A stretch of 64,000 bases of DNA, taken from Rostrohypoxylon terebratum (lineage: Eukaryota > Ascomycota > Sordariomycetes > Xylariales > Hypoxylaceae). A program made the position numbers and the translations under genes. The notes under the pieces are model-generated. The model saw only the letters and a program-made list of their open reading frames with translations. It was not told the DNA's origin and did no database searches. Location of the stretch: assembly GCA_022497145.1 (NCBI GenBank), contig MU385912.1:124001-188000 (forward strand), written 5' to 3'. This document shows positions 48,153 to 57,544 of this stretch, piece after piece. Every line of letters starts with the position of its first letter. Position 1 is the stretch's first letter.

Positions 48153-49874
48153 TTACAATGCCAAATTCTCCCGATCAGTCAAATCCAACTGTCTAGCATC
48201 GACCACTTCTTCTCGTCGTTCACCGTCCTCATCTATGTGCTCGATGACACCAATCTCCCTAACAGCCCCTTGCTGAGCTAACAAGTCCCTTCTCTTGTTC
48301 TCCTTCACCAGATACCACCTCAAGTATAGAACAATAAACGTAGGCAGTACGCAGGCGATCCAGAGGATGACCCACCACGTAACGATGTACCTCGGCTTAT
48401 ACTGCTCTTGGAATAGTTGCGGCGATAAAATATTGCCAAGTCCATATCCTACGTGGTAGAGGGCGATGACGGCGGTCTTTTTCGTGTGTCCGGCGGAACA
48501 GTTGGCTGCCCATATCATGACAACGCTGTATGGGATTCCACCGGTCGACCGGATCCAGATGGCAGTAAGGAGACCCCAGCGATTACTCCAGGGAAGAGCG
48601 ATCAGAAGAATGCTGGAAATCATCGGCGGTATGTATGCTGCAGCTGAGATCCAAGCCCGACTATTACGTGTTTTGGCCAATATTATAGCAGCGGCGCCGA
48701 GGGAGACCAAGGATGTGAGTCCGGTGACACAACCTAATAAAGTAGTCTGTAATGTGGTGAAGCCGAAAGACTTGATGATGAGCGAGTACTGGCTGGTTAG
48801 GCCATTGGCCATTTCCTGAGACCACGAATGGAGGAAGAAGAGCCATGTCTTGGGATCCCTTAGTGCTTCAATCAATTGGTACTTTTTGAATCGCTTTTGC
48901 TCGATTCCCGAATGGTTCGAAGCGATACGTAAAATGGCTTGTGCTCGTTCCTCTAAGGTTAGGAAATGGGCGGACATGGGGTTGTCGGGGAAGAAGAGCC
49001 ACACGAAGATGCCGTAGATAATGGTTAGGGTTCCGGTTATGACTGTATTCTTGATGTTAGAGATTTCACAAGATTATTATGGGTGACTTACCCATGAACC
49101 ATTTCCAAGAGGAGAAGCTGCCCGTATTGATCCACAACACTCCGTAAGACAACAGGCCTGAAGTTATAGGGCTAGAATTGCCAGATGCCCACATGATAGG
49201 CATCAAAACTGCCTGTTCGTCATATGTGAAGAACATAGATAATATCAATAGGAATGCCGGAACAATACAGGCTTCTGCCAGTCCGAGAAGGAAACGAACG
49301 ACGAATAGGGATGCGAAGTTGTTGCATGGGATATGCAACAGTATAATCGAACCCCTATTTGGGTTAGTACTGAATTGAGCTTGATAGATTCGGGGTCGTC
49401 TTACCAAACAATGAGATTACCAGCCAACCATTTCGCAACTGGGAATCGTTGCAATGCCCAGTTTTGAGGCCATTCTGCGAGTAAGTAGCCAAGATAGAAT
49501 ATAGAAGTCAACCAGTTGTATTGGGTTGCATTCAAATGGCCGTCCTCGAGAATACCTAGGATAGATGAACTTCCAAGCTAAAGATCAGTTAGAAATATCA
49601 TCAACTCCCTCGTACCTATACAGTTTTAGGAATTCAAAATACTGACAGTCTGTTTGTCGACATACATGAGATGGTATCCCACGCACAGGAACGATAAGAT
49701 CCATCGGACACTCTTTTTACGAATTCGTGCCGCTTCCTCGGGAGTAGGTGGTTCGACCTTGACCTGCGAAAAGAGCTTATAACTCTCATCGGCGAACTTG
49801 TCAGGTAGCTTAGGAGCCTCGACGATGCTCTCGGCCGAGGAGGTCTCTGCGACGACAACATTCTTGGACGCCAT
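48153..49874 (-). CDS. MFS permease of the Dal5-type anion:cation symporter family
   Basis: Four exons, 49647-49874, 49405-49577, 49092-49354 and 48153-49042, give 517 residues. The Dal5/Tna1 family imports allantoate, nicotinate, vitamins and related organic anions by proton symport. Recognised text: VRWILSFLCVGYHLMYVDKQTLGSSSILGIL, then LNATQYNWLTSIFYLGYLLAEWPQNWALQRFP, FVVRFLLGLAEACIVPAFLL and NSSPITSGLLSYGV, followed by GFTTLQTTLLGCVTGL and GLGNILSPQLFQEQYKPRY, which are typical of the family. The N-terminus is cytosolic and polar, the C-terminus charged. Introns are 69, 50 and 49 nt. It is divergent from the FAD monooxygenase 547 bp away, which suggests a joint task. The transported substrate cannot be read from sequence alone. 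Confidence 0.88.
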
Positions 49875-50421
49875 ATTGTCGACTTTTTGGAAGCAGCGGC
49901 CTATCCCGGAGTAACGAAGTAGTACTTAGTCAATGTCGTTAAGTAATGGGAGCTCAATATAAGGAAAATTCCCAAATAGCGACGATGTCGACTAGGTAGC
50001 ACTCGTCACACCCCACAATAATGGCGAACACACCCTTGACAACGCCCAAAGCCGGGTATACGTCTCCTTGTAGGAAGCGCGATCCGATAATAATGAACAT
50101 CGGGACCCGGTTTGTCGCACTATCATAGAGCCATGATTCAGCTAGGGACCGAATTGCGTGGTTTACTTTCGGACTTTGCCCGAAAAGGTGACATTCTGGA
50201 GGGGTTGATGTGGCTGGTTGATGAGACTCTGCTTCGCAATTTGGGTGTTGTCTTACGCCATCTCGGGTCCGTCCGGTTGATCATGCAATCCCGATCCGGC
50301 TCCGGAGACAACTTTTTCGTATATGATCCTGTCCTTGGCCTCCTATATAAACAATAGATATAGTTACACAAATCACGACATCAGCAAAATACTTTTATAG
50401 TATATAGAGGCATCTTAGAAG
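49875..50421. promoter_or_regulatory. shared 547-bp region between the MFS permease and FAD monooxygenase
   Basis: Both genes start outward from this gap, so it acts as a bidirectional promoter. A TATA-like TATATAAA lies at 50344-50351, about 71 bp before the monooxygenase start. Two GC-rich elements of the form TCGGGxCC occur, TCGGGACCCGG near 50101 and TCGGGTCCGTCCGG near 50264; their meaning is unknown. Confidence 0.45.
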
Positions 50422-51794
50422 ATGACGGACTCCTCAAAGCTTCAAGTTGCCATTATTGGCGCCGGCATCGCTGGCCTCGGTGCAGCCATTGCACTGAAGC
50501 ACCACCCCGCTATTGACGTGCAGGTGTACGAAAAGGCTTCAGAACTCAGGGAAATAGGTGCATCTATTGCGCTTGGACCTAACGGAATGAGAACTCTGGA
50601 TAGGCTTGGCGTTCAGAACGCATTAGATGACGAAATTGCTTTCCGCAATAAGTCGAAATACCCTATGATTTATCGGTAAGTTTCTTTCCTAGCTTGACGA
50701 TACCCAGGACAGGAGTTGACGTAACATCAAGGCACTGGAAGACCAATGAGATTGTTTCGACTGATTCTCATGTTGGAAAAGTTGAATATCGTCATTTGAC
50801 TTCACGCTTTTATCGGGCGCATCTCCAGGAGGCGCTCGCGAAGCATGTTGATCCATCTAAGATTCACTTGTCTAAAGCATTCCAATCCGTTAAATTTGAT
50901 TCTGCTACTCAGAAGCAGATAATCACGTTTACAGATGGCACCACTGCGACGGCTGATATTATCCTCGGTGCGGATGGAATCCATTCCCCCGTCAGAACCT
51001 TTTTTGTCCCGACTTCGAGCACGGCCTGGACAGGATGGGTGGCGTTCCGATCCGTCTTCCCCGTTTCTCACGTCGCTCACATCAAGGATCTGCCGGACGA
51101 GGCAAACCATTTCTGGGGACCCGACCGGACTTTCTTCGTATCGAAACTCGGAAGAGATCTCTTCACCGTCGTAGGATCTTACCAAGCGGACCCCAATGCT
51201 CCTGATGCGCCTTACAAGGACTCCACATGGAACTCCGATGGAAATGTGGACACGATCAGAGAATTCTATAAAGACTGGTCGCCGCTTGTTCGTCAAATCG
51301 TCGACGCAGTGCCGCACACCAGGGTGTACCCAAATTCGTCGGCGCATCCTTTAGAAACGTGGATTCTCGGAGATGGAAAAGTGACCCTTGCCGGCGATGC
51401 CGCGCACGCTCACGGAGGCGCGTTTGCAGCAGGCGGTAGTCTCGCGCTCGACGACGCATGGGCGTTCGCGTCGTCTATTTTACACGTGTTCCCCGTGGAC
51501 GCGAAGAAGAAGCCGACTGACGCAGAAATACAAAAGGCGCTACGTATCTACGAGAGAACCCGAAAGCCGCATACCGACCGTTTGATGAAAGTCGTCCACG
51601 AGAACAACTTGAAGAAGATTGCGCAGTATTCGCCGGATAGAAAGCCGGAGACGGATGAGCAATTGAGAGCGAGGATAAAGAATCGCGCGGACCCGAGTTG
51701 GATTCATGAGCACGATGTTCAGGCTGCCTTTGCGCAGGCTGTCGCTGCGGAATCGGCAAGCCAAGCTACAACAAATGGGCAGGCGAGGTTGTAA
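50422..51794 (+). CDS. FAD-dependent aromatic-ring monooxygenase (salicylate hydroxylase-like)
   Basis: Two exons, 50422-50675 and 50732-51794, give 438 residues. Class A flavin monooxygenases hydroxylate aromatic acids using NAD(P)H and oxygen. The FAD-binding GxGxxG is seen at about residues 12-17 (VAIIGAGIAGLGAAIAL), the DG motif as ILGADGIHSPVR, and the second FAD motif as LAGDAAHAHGGAFAAGGSLALDD. The N-terminal text YEKASELREIGASIALGPNGMRTLDRLG and the heme-free layout match fungal salicylate/6-hydroxynicotinate hydroxylase-type enzymes. There is no membrane segment, which argues against kynurenine 3-monooxygenase of the mitochondrial type. The intron is 56 nt. Position next to a Dal5-type permease on a shared promoter suggests uptake and oxidation of an organic acid. 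The substrate is not determinable from sequence. Confidence 0.85.
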
Positions 51795-52844
51795 AGAGTA
51801 TTGCTCCAATTTCTTGAATTATTCCTTAGAATAAAACTTATTCCCTCGCATTTACCAGGACTATTCGTCTAGGCAACTAAACAATATTAGCTTCGTTGCG
51901 GAGTAATACATATTTCATGACATTTACCTCCTCTTACTGAGTAAAGTGTGCAGGTGATGATAATTGAGCGCGATTGAGGTAGATTCCAAGGCCATTTTCA
52001 CCTTGGCACTGATACATCATCGAGCAACAGCCGTTAGTCCGCGAGTCGATACGACTTTACGTCACACCTCTACCCTATTCTTGGAACAAGATGAGGCCAG
52101 ACGCTACGTATATAAGTAGCAATGAGGATTAATGATAAAAGACGTATGACAACATTATATTTATATTTGTCTATAGTATCTATATCCCTGTTAGCATTAC
52201 TCCTAGTATCCAGTGTATATGATGAATGTGTGGGTTCTAAAATACCCAGAAGCGCTGCAGCGTTAAGGAGATTTTAGCCGCCTCGCAGTATGAACTCATA
52301 GGCCAGCAAGCCGTGCTAATCCTAAACAAACGCGGATATATTAGATATTATGCAAAGGGGAAGGTGTCATACCCATCTACGATAGCCTCTGACGTGTTCC
52401 GCCGTCTTACCACATCTAGACTACACCTTACCGCGCAGGGAGCTCCGCCTTGTCTACGACTTCAGCCGCGTCATTATAAATGAATGAAGCCATAGGTACG
52501 GATACAGATAGGCGGGGTGCACCCCCATCGCATTGGCATACGTGTGGGGGCCAATCATCGCTCGGGTAATCTGTCTATTTTCATTATCGCAAACTTGGTT
52601 CGCCGCCGTCCACGCTCCGCCGATCGATGAAAACGTGACGAAAAGGACAACTGCCGACGTCCGTAATAGATAAGGTAGGGACGGCGCTTAGCGGCTAATG
52701 AGAGCAGATGGGTGCGTTCGCACGACTCGCCGCCAAGGCGCGCGAAGATATATAAGGCGCTTCCTCGCTTACCGTGGAGGGAGGCGAGTAGCCTAAGTAA
52801 GTATTCCCATAGGCTAGCTTAACCCCGCCAAGGAGAAACACACG
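51795..52844. other. intergenic upstream of the CDH-type cytochrome gene
   Basis: About 1.05 kb. A TATA-like TATATAAG lies at 52749-52756, about 90 bp before the next start codon. Nothing else was recognised. Confidence 0.4.
52749..52756 (+). promoter_or_regulatory. TATA-like element of the cytochrome gene
   Basis: TATATAAG about 90 bp upstream of the start at 52845. Confidence 0.4.
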
Positions 52845-53515
52845 ATGGGTATTATTGCTCGACTTGCTACAGCGGTGGCCGTCCTCGCCGGTCATGGCCT
52901 CGCCGACCAGTACTGTGATAAGTCGAGCGGTGTCTGCTATTCTGAAGTCACCGTTGGTGTAGCTCCGATCACTTGGCGGATCGCCATCCCCTCTGTAGGA
53001 GAAGGCCCTTTCGATGTCCTCCTCCAAATAGTTGCGCCGAAGAGAGTCGGCTGGGCGGGACTTGCGTGGGGCGGCGGGATGCTGTACAACCCCATCTCGC
53101 TCGGGTGGGCAAATGGAAACACAACTGTTGGGTCCGGTCGATTCGCGAGGTCAGTTCAAATCTCCGATTTGTGAGATCATACTAAAGCTTATATAGTGCC
53201 CATATCCAACCCGATTATTATGAGGGAGCGAATCATACCGTGCTCAAAGGGTCAACCGTGAACGACACTCATTGGACCCTGACCACGCTGTGCCAGGGCT
53301 GCAGTACATGGGTCCACAACGGCGGTTCTAAAGAAACCCTTGACCCGGGCGCGACAGCTGCAAGCTTCGCGTTCGCCGCGTCGGCAACGCCTCCGATTGA
53401 CGTTACCGACCCTGGGTCGCCAATTGGCATCCACTCCGAGCACGGCATCTTTACCGTAGATCTGTCAGCGGCAAAGTCTGATCAATTTGACTCGTGGGTC
53501 GCAAAGCTACTCTAA
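52845..53515 (+). CDS. secreted CDH-type cytochrome (DOMON-like) domain protein
   Basis: Two exons, 52845-53149 and 53197-53515, give 207 residues. The cytochrome domain of cellobiose dehydrogenase passes electrons to lytic polysaccharide monooxygenases; stand-alone versions exist. A clean signal peptide is visible (MGIIARLATAVAVLAGHGLA, then DQYCDKSSGVCYSEVTVGV). The fold reads as ITWRIAIPSVGEGPFDVLLQIVAP, VGWAGLAWGGGMLYNPISLGW and GNTTVGSGRFASAHIQP, ending in HSEHGIFTVDLSAAKSD. The Met in GGGM and the His near the end (HSEHG) sit where the heme ligands would be, but I cannot confirm them by eye. No flavin domain, membrane anchor or cellulose-binding module follows; the frame stops after 207 residues. 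Introns: one of 47 nt. Function is inferred from the domain. Confidence 0.72.
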
Positions 53516-54681
53516 GCTCGTTGGTCCATGCTACCTCATCGCGATATTGGCGGCCTCAGTGTTGTGGGCATGTACGATAGAGCACGCTGACGGTACATTG
53601 ATGGATATAGTAGACGTGTCTCAGGACAGTGTGACGATAAGGACCTGCACATACATTCTTTTGGGTTAAGTTTTAGGATGGTGAACTTGATATGTGGATA
53701 CACGACGGTGTTAAGATATGTAGATGAATGAACGATATGTCTTTATGCCCGTAATTAACTCTTTTGATGCTAGTGAGGTTGAAAAAGTCGCGTGGGGATG
53801 GTAGTTGAAAACGCTAGGTGCCTGTGCGAAGCTTTAGAGATTTAAAATTGAATATTAGGGGTTGAATAGCGGACGAAAAGGGTTCTGGGGCTTGTATACA
53901 GCATAATGAACGACAAATTATGCCCAGGTGGCTTCCAAGTCAGTGAGACTTTAGTGGGCAACCGCTGTAACACAGGGGCTTGGCTCCTGGAAAAGACGTC
54001 ATACGGCGCCATCACGTGTTAGAATTACTTCGTAGACTTGTCAGTATTGCGTAAGACGCGTCTGAAGGGTCCCCACACAAAAAAGGGGTCATCCAAGACG
54101 CCGAATAATATCGAGATAGATTTTCCAATGTTACTTTCGAAAGACTCTATAATATCGGTAATGGCGATCCGATGGGCCCATGTTCGTGTTATTCGCGTTT
54201 GAGTCTGCCATACGCGTGCAGCTCCTGATTAGAAAAGAGTTAGACAGAATTATAAGTGAAATAGAGGTTGTCGGGATATCCAATAGGCCGCACGGGTGAA
54301 TATTCCACCGCCTGACAAATGATGAACAATATACCCGGGCACCAACCCTTATGATATCTTGATAGAGGAGGAATTGGACGAGTTGCTGACTTCATTCCGG
54401 ATGGAGAGCGGATTGATCGGCCGCTTCATAGGACACGAAGCGGTATTTACTCCGCTCAAAGACCGCTGAAAGACCGCTGAAAGACCGCTGGACGAACAGT
54501 CCAATCCGAATGAACAGGTCTATGCGCCCTTCAACATGTTTCCGACAGTATGTGCGAATGGGTATATATTGGACCATCATCGTCCTCCAAGCCTAGCGCT
54601 GTCGAATTGATCACTTTCCACTTGCGGTCTTCTATCATTTCAACTCGAGCAGCTAATAAATATTGAGTTTAGATAGCAACT
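53516..54681. other. intergenic between the cytochrome and SDR genes
   Basis: About 1.17 kb. It contains three perfect 11-bp AAAGACCGCTG units at 54458-54490. No gene recognised. Confidence 0.4.
54458..54490. repeat. 11-bp tandem repeat (AAAGACCGCTG)3
   Basis: Three exact copies about 190-225 bp upstream of the SDR start, each carrying CCGCTG. Confidence 0.85.
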
Positions 54682-55779
54682 ATGGCATCTGCCAGCACTT
54701 CCCCTAAGATTCTCCTCACCGGTGCTACCGGTTACATTGGAGGCACTGTTTTGAGCCAAATCCTCGACTCATCATCTCCGACACTGAGTGATGTTACTAT
54801 TTCATGCCTTTTGCGCGGTCCCGACCGGGCCGCTAAGCTCTCCTCCACGTACGGCTCGCGTGTAAATCCCATCGTTTACAAAGACCTCGACGATGTTGAA
54901 GCAACCGTCGCTGCTGCAGCAGAGCATGATATCGTGATCACCACGACCCATGGCTGGCATACCGCCTCCCCACAAGCTCTTCTCCGTGGTCTAGCCCAGC
55001 GCAAGGCATCAACTGGCCGCGACGTATGGTTAATCCACACCTCCGGCACGTCGAACGTCTCCACAAGAACGCTGGGGGTGGACGTAGGACAGGAAATCAA
55101 CGAATTTGACGACGCTCAAGGCAACATCTACGAGTACGAGAAAGACCGCGAGCAGAACGAAGGACCATACGCACAAAGAACCACGGAGCTAGCGGTCGTA
55201 GACAAGGGCTTGGAACTCGGGGTCAAGACCTTGGTTATTATGAGCCCGACTATCTTTGGCCTAGGCACGGGGCTTTGGAACAAGATTAGCGTTCAGATTC
55301 CCTTATTCACCGGCGCCGTACTACAACTGAACCGTCCGATCGTGCTGGGCGATGGGAGAGGCGTATGGGACCATGTGCATGTCCAGGATCTAGCGGAACT
55401 ATACGTGCTTGTGTTGAGACGGATAATCGAGAACGGCGGCGAGGGTGTGCCGACGGGAAAGAAGGGCATTATATTCAGCGCTAATGGTCGCCACTCATGG
55501 CTGGAAGTGTCGCAGGCAGTCGCCGCTGCGTTTCACGAGAAAGGCGTGTTCGCCGATCAAGAAGTGCAGAGCATCGGATTAGCTGATATCATGAGGATTT
55601 CTGGTGCTGACGGGTTTACTGATCAAATCGTAGAGCTCGCATTCTCGAGCGACTCTCGAACTATTTCGAGCGTTGGTAGAAGTCTGGGTTGGAATCCTAC
55701 AAGGGGAGAGGAGGCGTGGAAGCAAGAATTCCGGGATGTTGTGGAGGCTGTGCTGGCGAACGCAGCTAAAGTGGCGTAG
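54682..55779 (+). CDS. extended SDR/NmrA-like NAD(P)-binding protein
   Basis: A single exon of 365 residues. It opens with the nucleotide-binding loop ILLTGATGYIGGTVL (GxTGxIG, about residues 13-19), as in extended short-chain dehydrogenases and epimerases. Further on are VWLIHTSGTSNVS and LVIMSPTIFGLGTGLWNK and VWDHVHVQDLAELYV, which match that group, where the substrate-binding half varies. A canonical YxxxK is not obvious (PYAQRTTE is the nearest), so it may be an atypical member that binds NADP without classical SDR catalysis. No signal peptide or membrane segment is seen, so it is presumably cytosolic. It could work alongside the other oxidoreductases here, but nothing ties it to one pathway. 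Confidence 0.75.
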   Translation: MASASTSPKILLTGATGYIGGTVLSQILDSSSPTLSDVTISCLLRGPDRAAKLSSTYGSRVNPIVYKDLDDVEATVAAAAEHDIVITTTHGWHTASPQALLRGLAQRKASTGRDVWLIHTSGTSNVSTRTLGVDVGQEINEFDDAQGNIYEYEKDREQNEGPYAQRTTELAVVDKGLELGVKTLVIMSPTIFGLGTGLWNKISVQIPLFTGAVLQLNRPIVLGDGRGVWDHVHVQDLAELYVLVLRRIIENGGEGVPTGKKGIIFSANGRHSWLEVSQAVAAAFHEKGVFADQEVQSIGLADIMRISGADGFTDQIVELAFSSDSRTISSVGRSLGWNPTRGEEAWKQEFRDVVEAVLANAAKVA

Positions 55780-56604
55780 TTTTCGCAAACAGGAACGCAG
55801 ACCACGATTTGCTAGATAAAACGCACATAAATAACATGGGGACGAGCTATGCGACGGTATTTACGCGTGCTGGAGGTCGATTGGCCTAATAAATATCTTT
55901 ACTCCCTTGTATCTTTATATATTCGTTGGTTTCTTCTCAGGGTAGTTGCTGTTGAGGTCTGTGTATGCGGAAGCTAAATCTTCAACGCGCAGTCCTTGCC
56001 CTTGATTGGTCAGTCTCTATTGGTTGCGCAAATGAATAGCCTCCCGATTCGAAGAACCTGAGTGAGGAGATGTGAGATAAGTCCAAAAGGGGCATCTCGG
56101 GAGGTTGATAGTGAGGCAAATCCTTCCATAGGTAAGTTTGGCCTGCGTAAAAGCTTTAATGGTAGTGCTATCATTCCCAGGTATTCAACTTGACAGCTTT
56201 GAGATCCACGAGGTCGAATCTAGGAGCACCTTTCTATCATCTAATCCTAAGAGCTTCCGCGATTAATATCACCCTCACAAATACGTTGGCGCAAGGATTG
56301 CGTAGGTATAACGAGAGTTTCCGAGGACATAACAACGCGTTTAACCCGTTTCCGGAGAGCCTTGTACCCCGTTCAACACCAACATCTGCCCTGCCGAACA
56401 GGCCTCCAGGATGTTGTCAATCATTGAATCCACACCTGTGCCAACTGCGCGTCTCTAGTCTCCACCGACGAAATAGATCATTTGGGATTTGGGTAATCCT
56501 ACATGGATGAACCAGCCTTGCTAAAAAAAGAATGGTAATACTGTTATGCTAACCTGGGAACTGAATCGCGAGGTCAGGTGACCTTGGAAAGTGACGGCGT
56601 AGAT

Positions 56605-56616
56605 AGGGTTAGGGTT
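56605..56616. promoter_or_regulatory. interstitial telomere-type motif AGGGTTAGGGTT
   Basis: Two TTAGGG-type units in intergenic DNA between the SDR and IDO genes. A Tbf1-type factor could bind it, but nothing else supports that. Confidence 0.35.
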
Positions 56617-56771
56617 GTATTGGCCTTGGGCGTCGAGATATTGATAATGATAAATGGTAGGAATTGCCGATTGCTGCTTCATTATCGCCTATCAAGTTTG
56701 TGCCATATTTTAGGCAGAATTTTAGTGTTTTTCTCTTTGAACTGAGTCGTAATAGTCTAGCTCACGTGCGA

Positions 56772-56790
56772 GGCCGGAATCATTCCGGCC
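56772..56790. promoter_or_regulatory. palindrome GGCCGGAATCATTCCGGCC
   Basis: A perfect inverted repeat with 9-bp arms around one central base, 755 bp upstream of the IDO start. Its core is CGG-N7-CCG, the spacing style of dimeric Zn2Cys6 factors. It is followed by ACGG, as in the 57384 copy. Confidence 0.6.
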
Positions 56791-57198
56791 ACGGCCGTCT
56801 TTGACCGGATAGTGGATCCACTTTTATTACCCCTTGTCGGGAAAGCTGCTGAGAGACCAAGACCTTATCCAAATTTCAGTTACGTACGAGATCGTTTCTT
56901 AGCCATGGATAGATGATGTCGCTGTTATCATGTGCCACCGTCGGTAAAGAAATCTGATATGGCGCTTGCGCGATTGGATATCAATAAGTCATCGCATCCA
57001 GAAAAATCCCTTCCACTCCGTTCAGATCACCATGAAATGCGGATAGTCCTTACCCAGGTAGGTAGGTAAATATCCGACGAATCTTCCAAAATCTTGATAG
57101 AACCACAGGAAGCCCTTCGGCAATCGAATAGAGTGTCATCGTCGTTATCAACGACCAATAGTTGTGGTAGGACTAACCGAAAACACCGCGTCGTAAAA

Positions 57199-57208
57199 CC
57201 GAATTCGG
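57199..57208. promoter_or_regulatory. everted palindrome CCGAATTCGG
   Basis: Perfect 10-bp palindrome with CCG-N4-CGG geometry, similar in layout to a Leu3-type site, 336 bp upstream of IDO. Confidence 0.35.
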
Positions 57209-57230
57209 TGCGAGGGTTAAGATTGGAGCA

Positions 57231-57239
57231 ATTCCGGCC
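57231..57239. promoter_or_regulatory. half-site ATTCCGGCC
   Basis: Nine bases identical to one arm of the palindrome at 56772. Confidence 0.35.
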
Positions 57240-57293
57240 AAGATGCTTATCAATAAATGAATATTGATTTGGTTGATAAATCCGGTCTCGCTT

Positions 57294-57316
57294 GTGGCCG
57301 GAATCGTTCCGGCCAC
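57294..57316. promoter_or_regulatory. inverted repeat GTGGCCGGAA-TCG-TTCCGGCCAC
   Basis: Perfect 10-bp arms with a 3-base spacer, 229 bp upstream of the IDO start. The core is the same as in the other two copies, and the arms extend one base further on each side than the 9-bp arms of the 56772 copy. Confidence 0.65.
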
Positions 57317-57383
57317 GACGTGGTCAGCAGAGTTCGGTGTGCTCGGACATGTTCAAGCGCGACTCCGCAATTTGTGGTGTTGA

Positions 57384-57402
57384 GGCCGGAACTGTTCCGG
57401 CC
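57384..57402. promoter_or_regulatory. inverted repeat GGCCGGAACTGTTCCGGCC
   Basis: Perfect 8-bp arms with a 3-base spacer, about 143 bp upstream of the IDO start, just before a weak TATA-like TATATTAG at 57409. Confidence 0.65.
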
Positions 57403-57544
57403 ACGGTCTATATTAGCACGCTCAACCGACTGCCACTCCGGGTGTCGCTAGTACCTCATCAAAACTCTCGTCTTTTATTACCCAACTCTTATACATCCAG
57501 TTTGAATATACTCATCGGTCTACTCCTGTTTGAAGACTGGCAAG

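Larger units (their letters stand above)
55780..57544. promoter_or_regulatory. 1.8-kb upstream region of the IDO gene
   Basis: Besides the SDR 3' flank, this region holds three inverted repeats of type GGCCGGAA-N3-TTCCGGCC (56772, 57294, 57384), one half-site at 57231-57239, the everted palindrome CCGAATTCGG at 57199-57208, and AGGGTTAGGGTT at 56605-56616. No gene recognised. Confidence 0.6.

Noticed and set aside
50422..51794. FAD monooxygenase as kynurenine 3-monooxygenase paired with IDO
   Set aside because: It lacks a C-terminal membrane anchor, and the GDAAHAHGGAFAAGG pattern fits fungal salicylate hydroxylase-like enzymes; proximity alone is weak evidence.
56186..56240. tRNA-like ending (GGTCGAATCTAGGAGCACC)
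   Set aside because: The match to a B-box is imperfect and no acceptor-stem partner or A-box could be found upstream.
56772..57402. IDO upstream palindromes as MITE or terminator hairpins
   Set aside because: Only the arms repeat; flanks differ and no target-site duplication is seen. Fungal Pol II genes do not use hairpin terminators.
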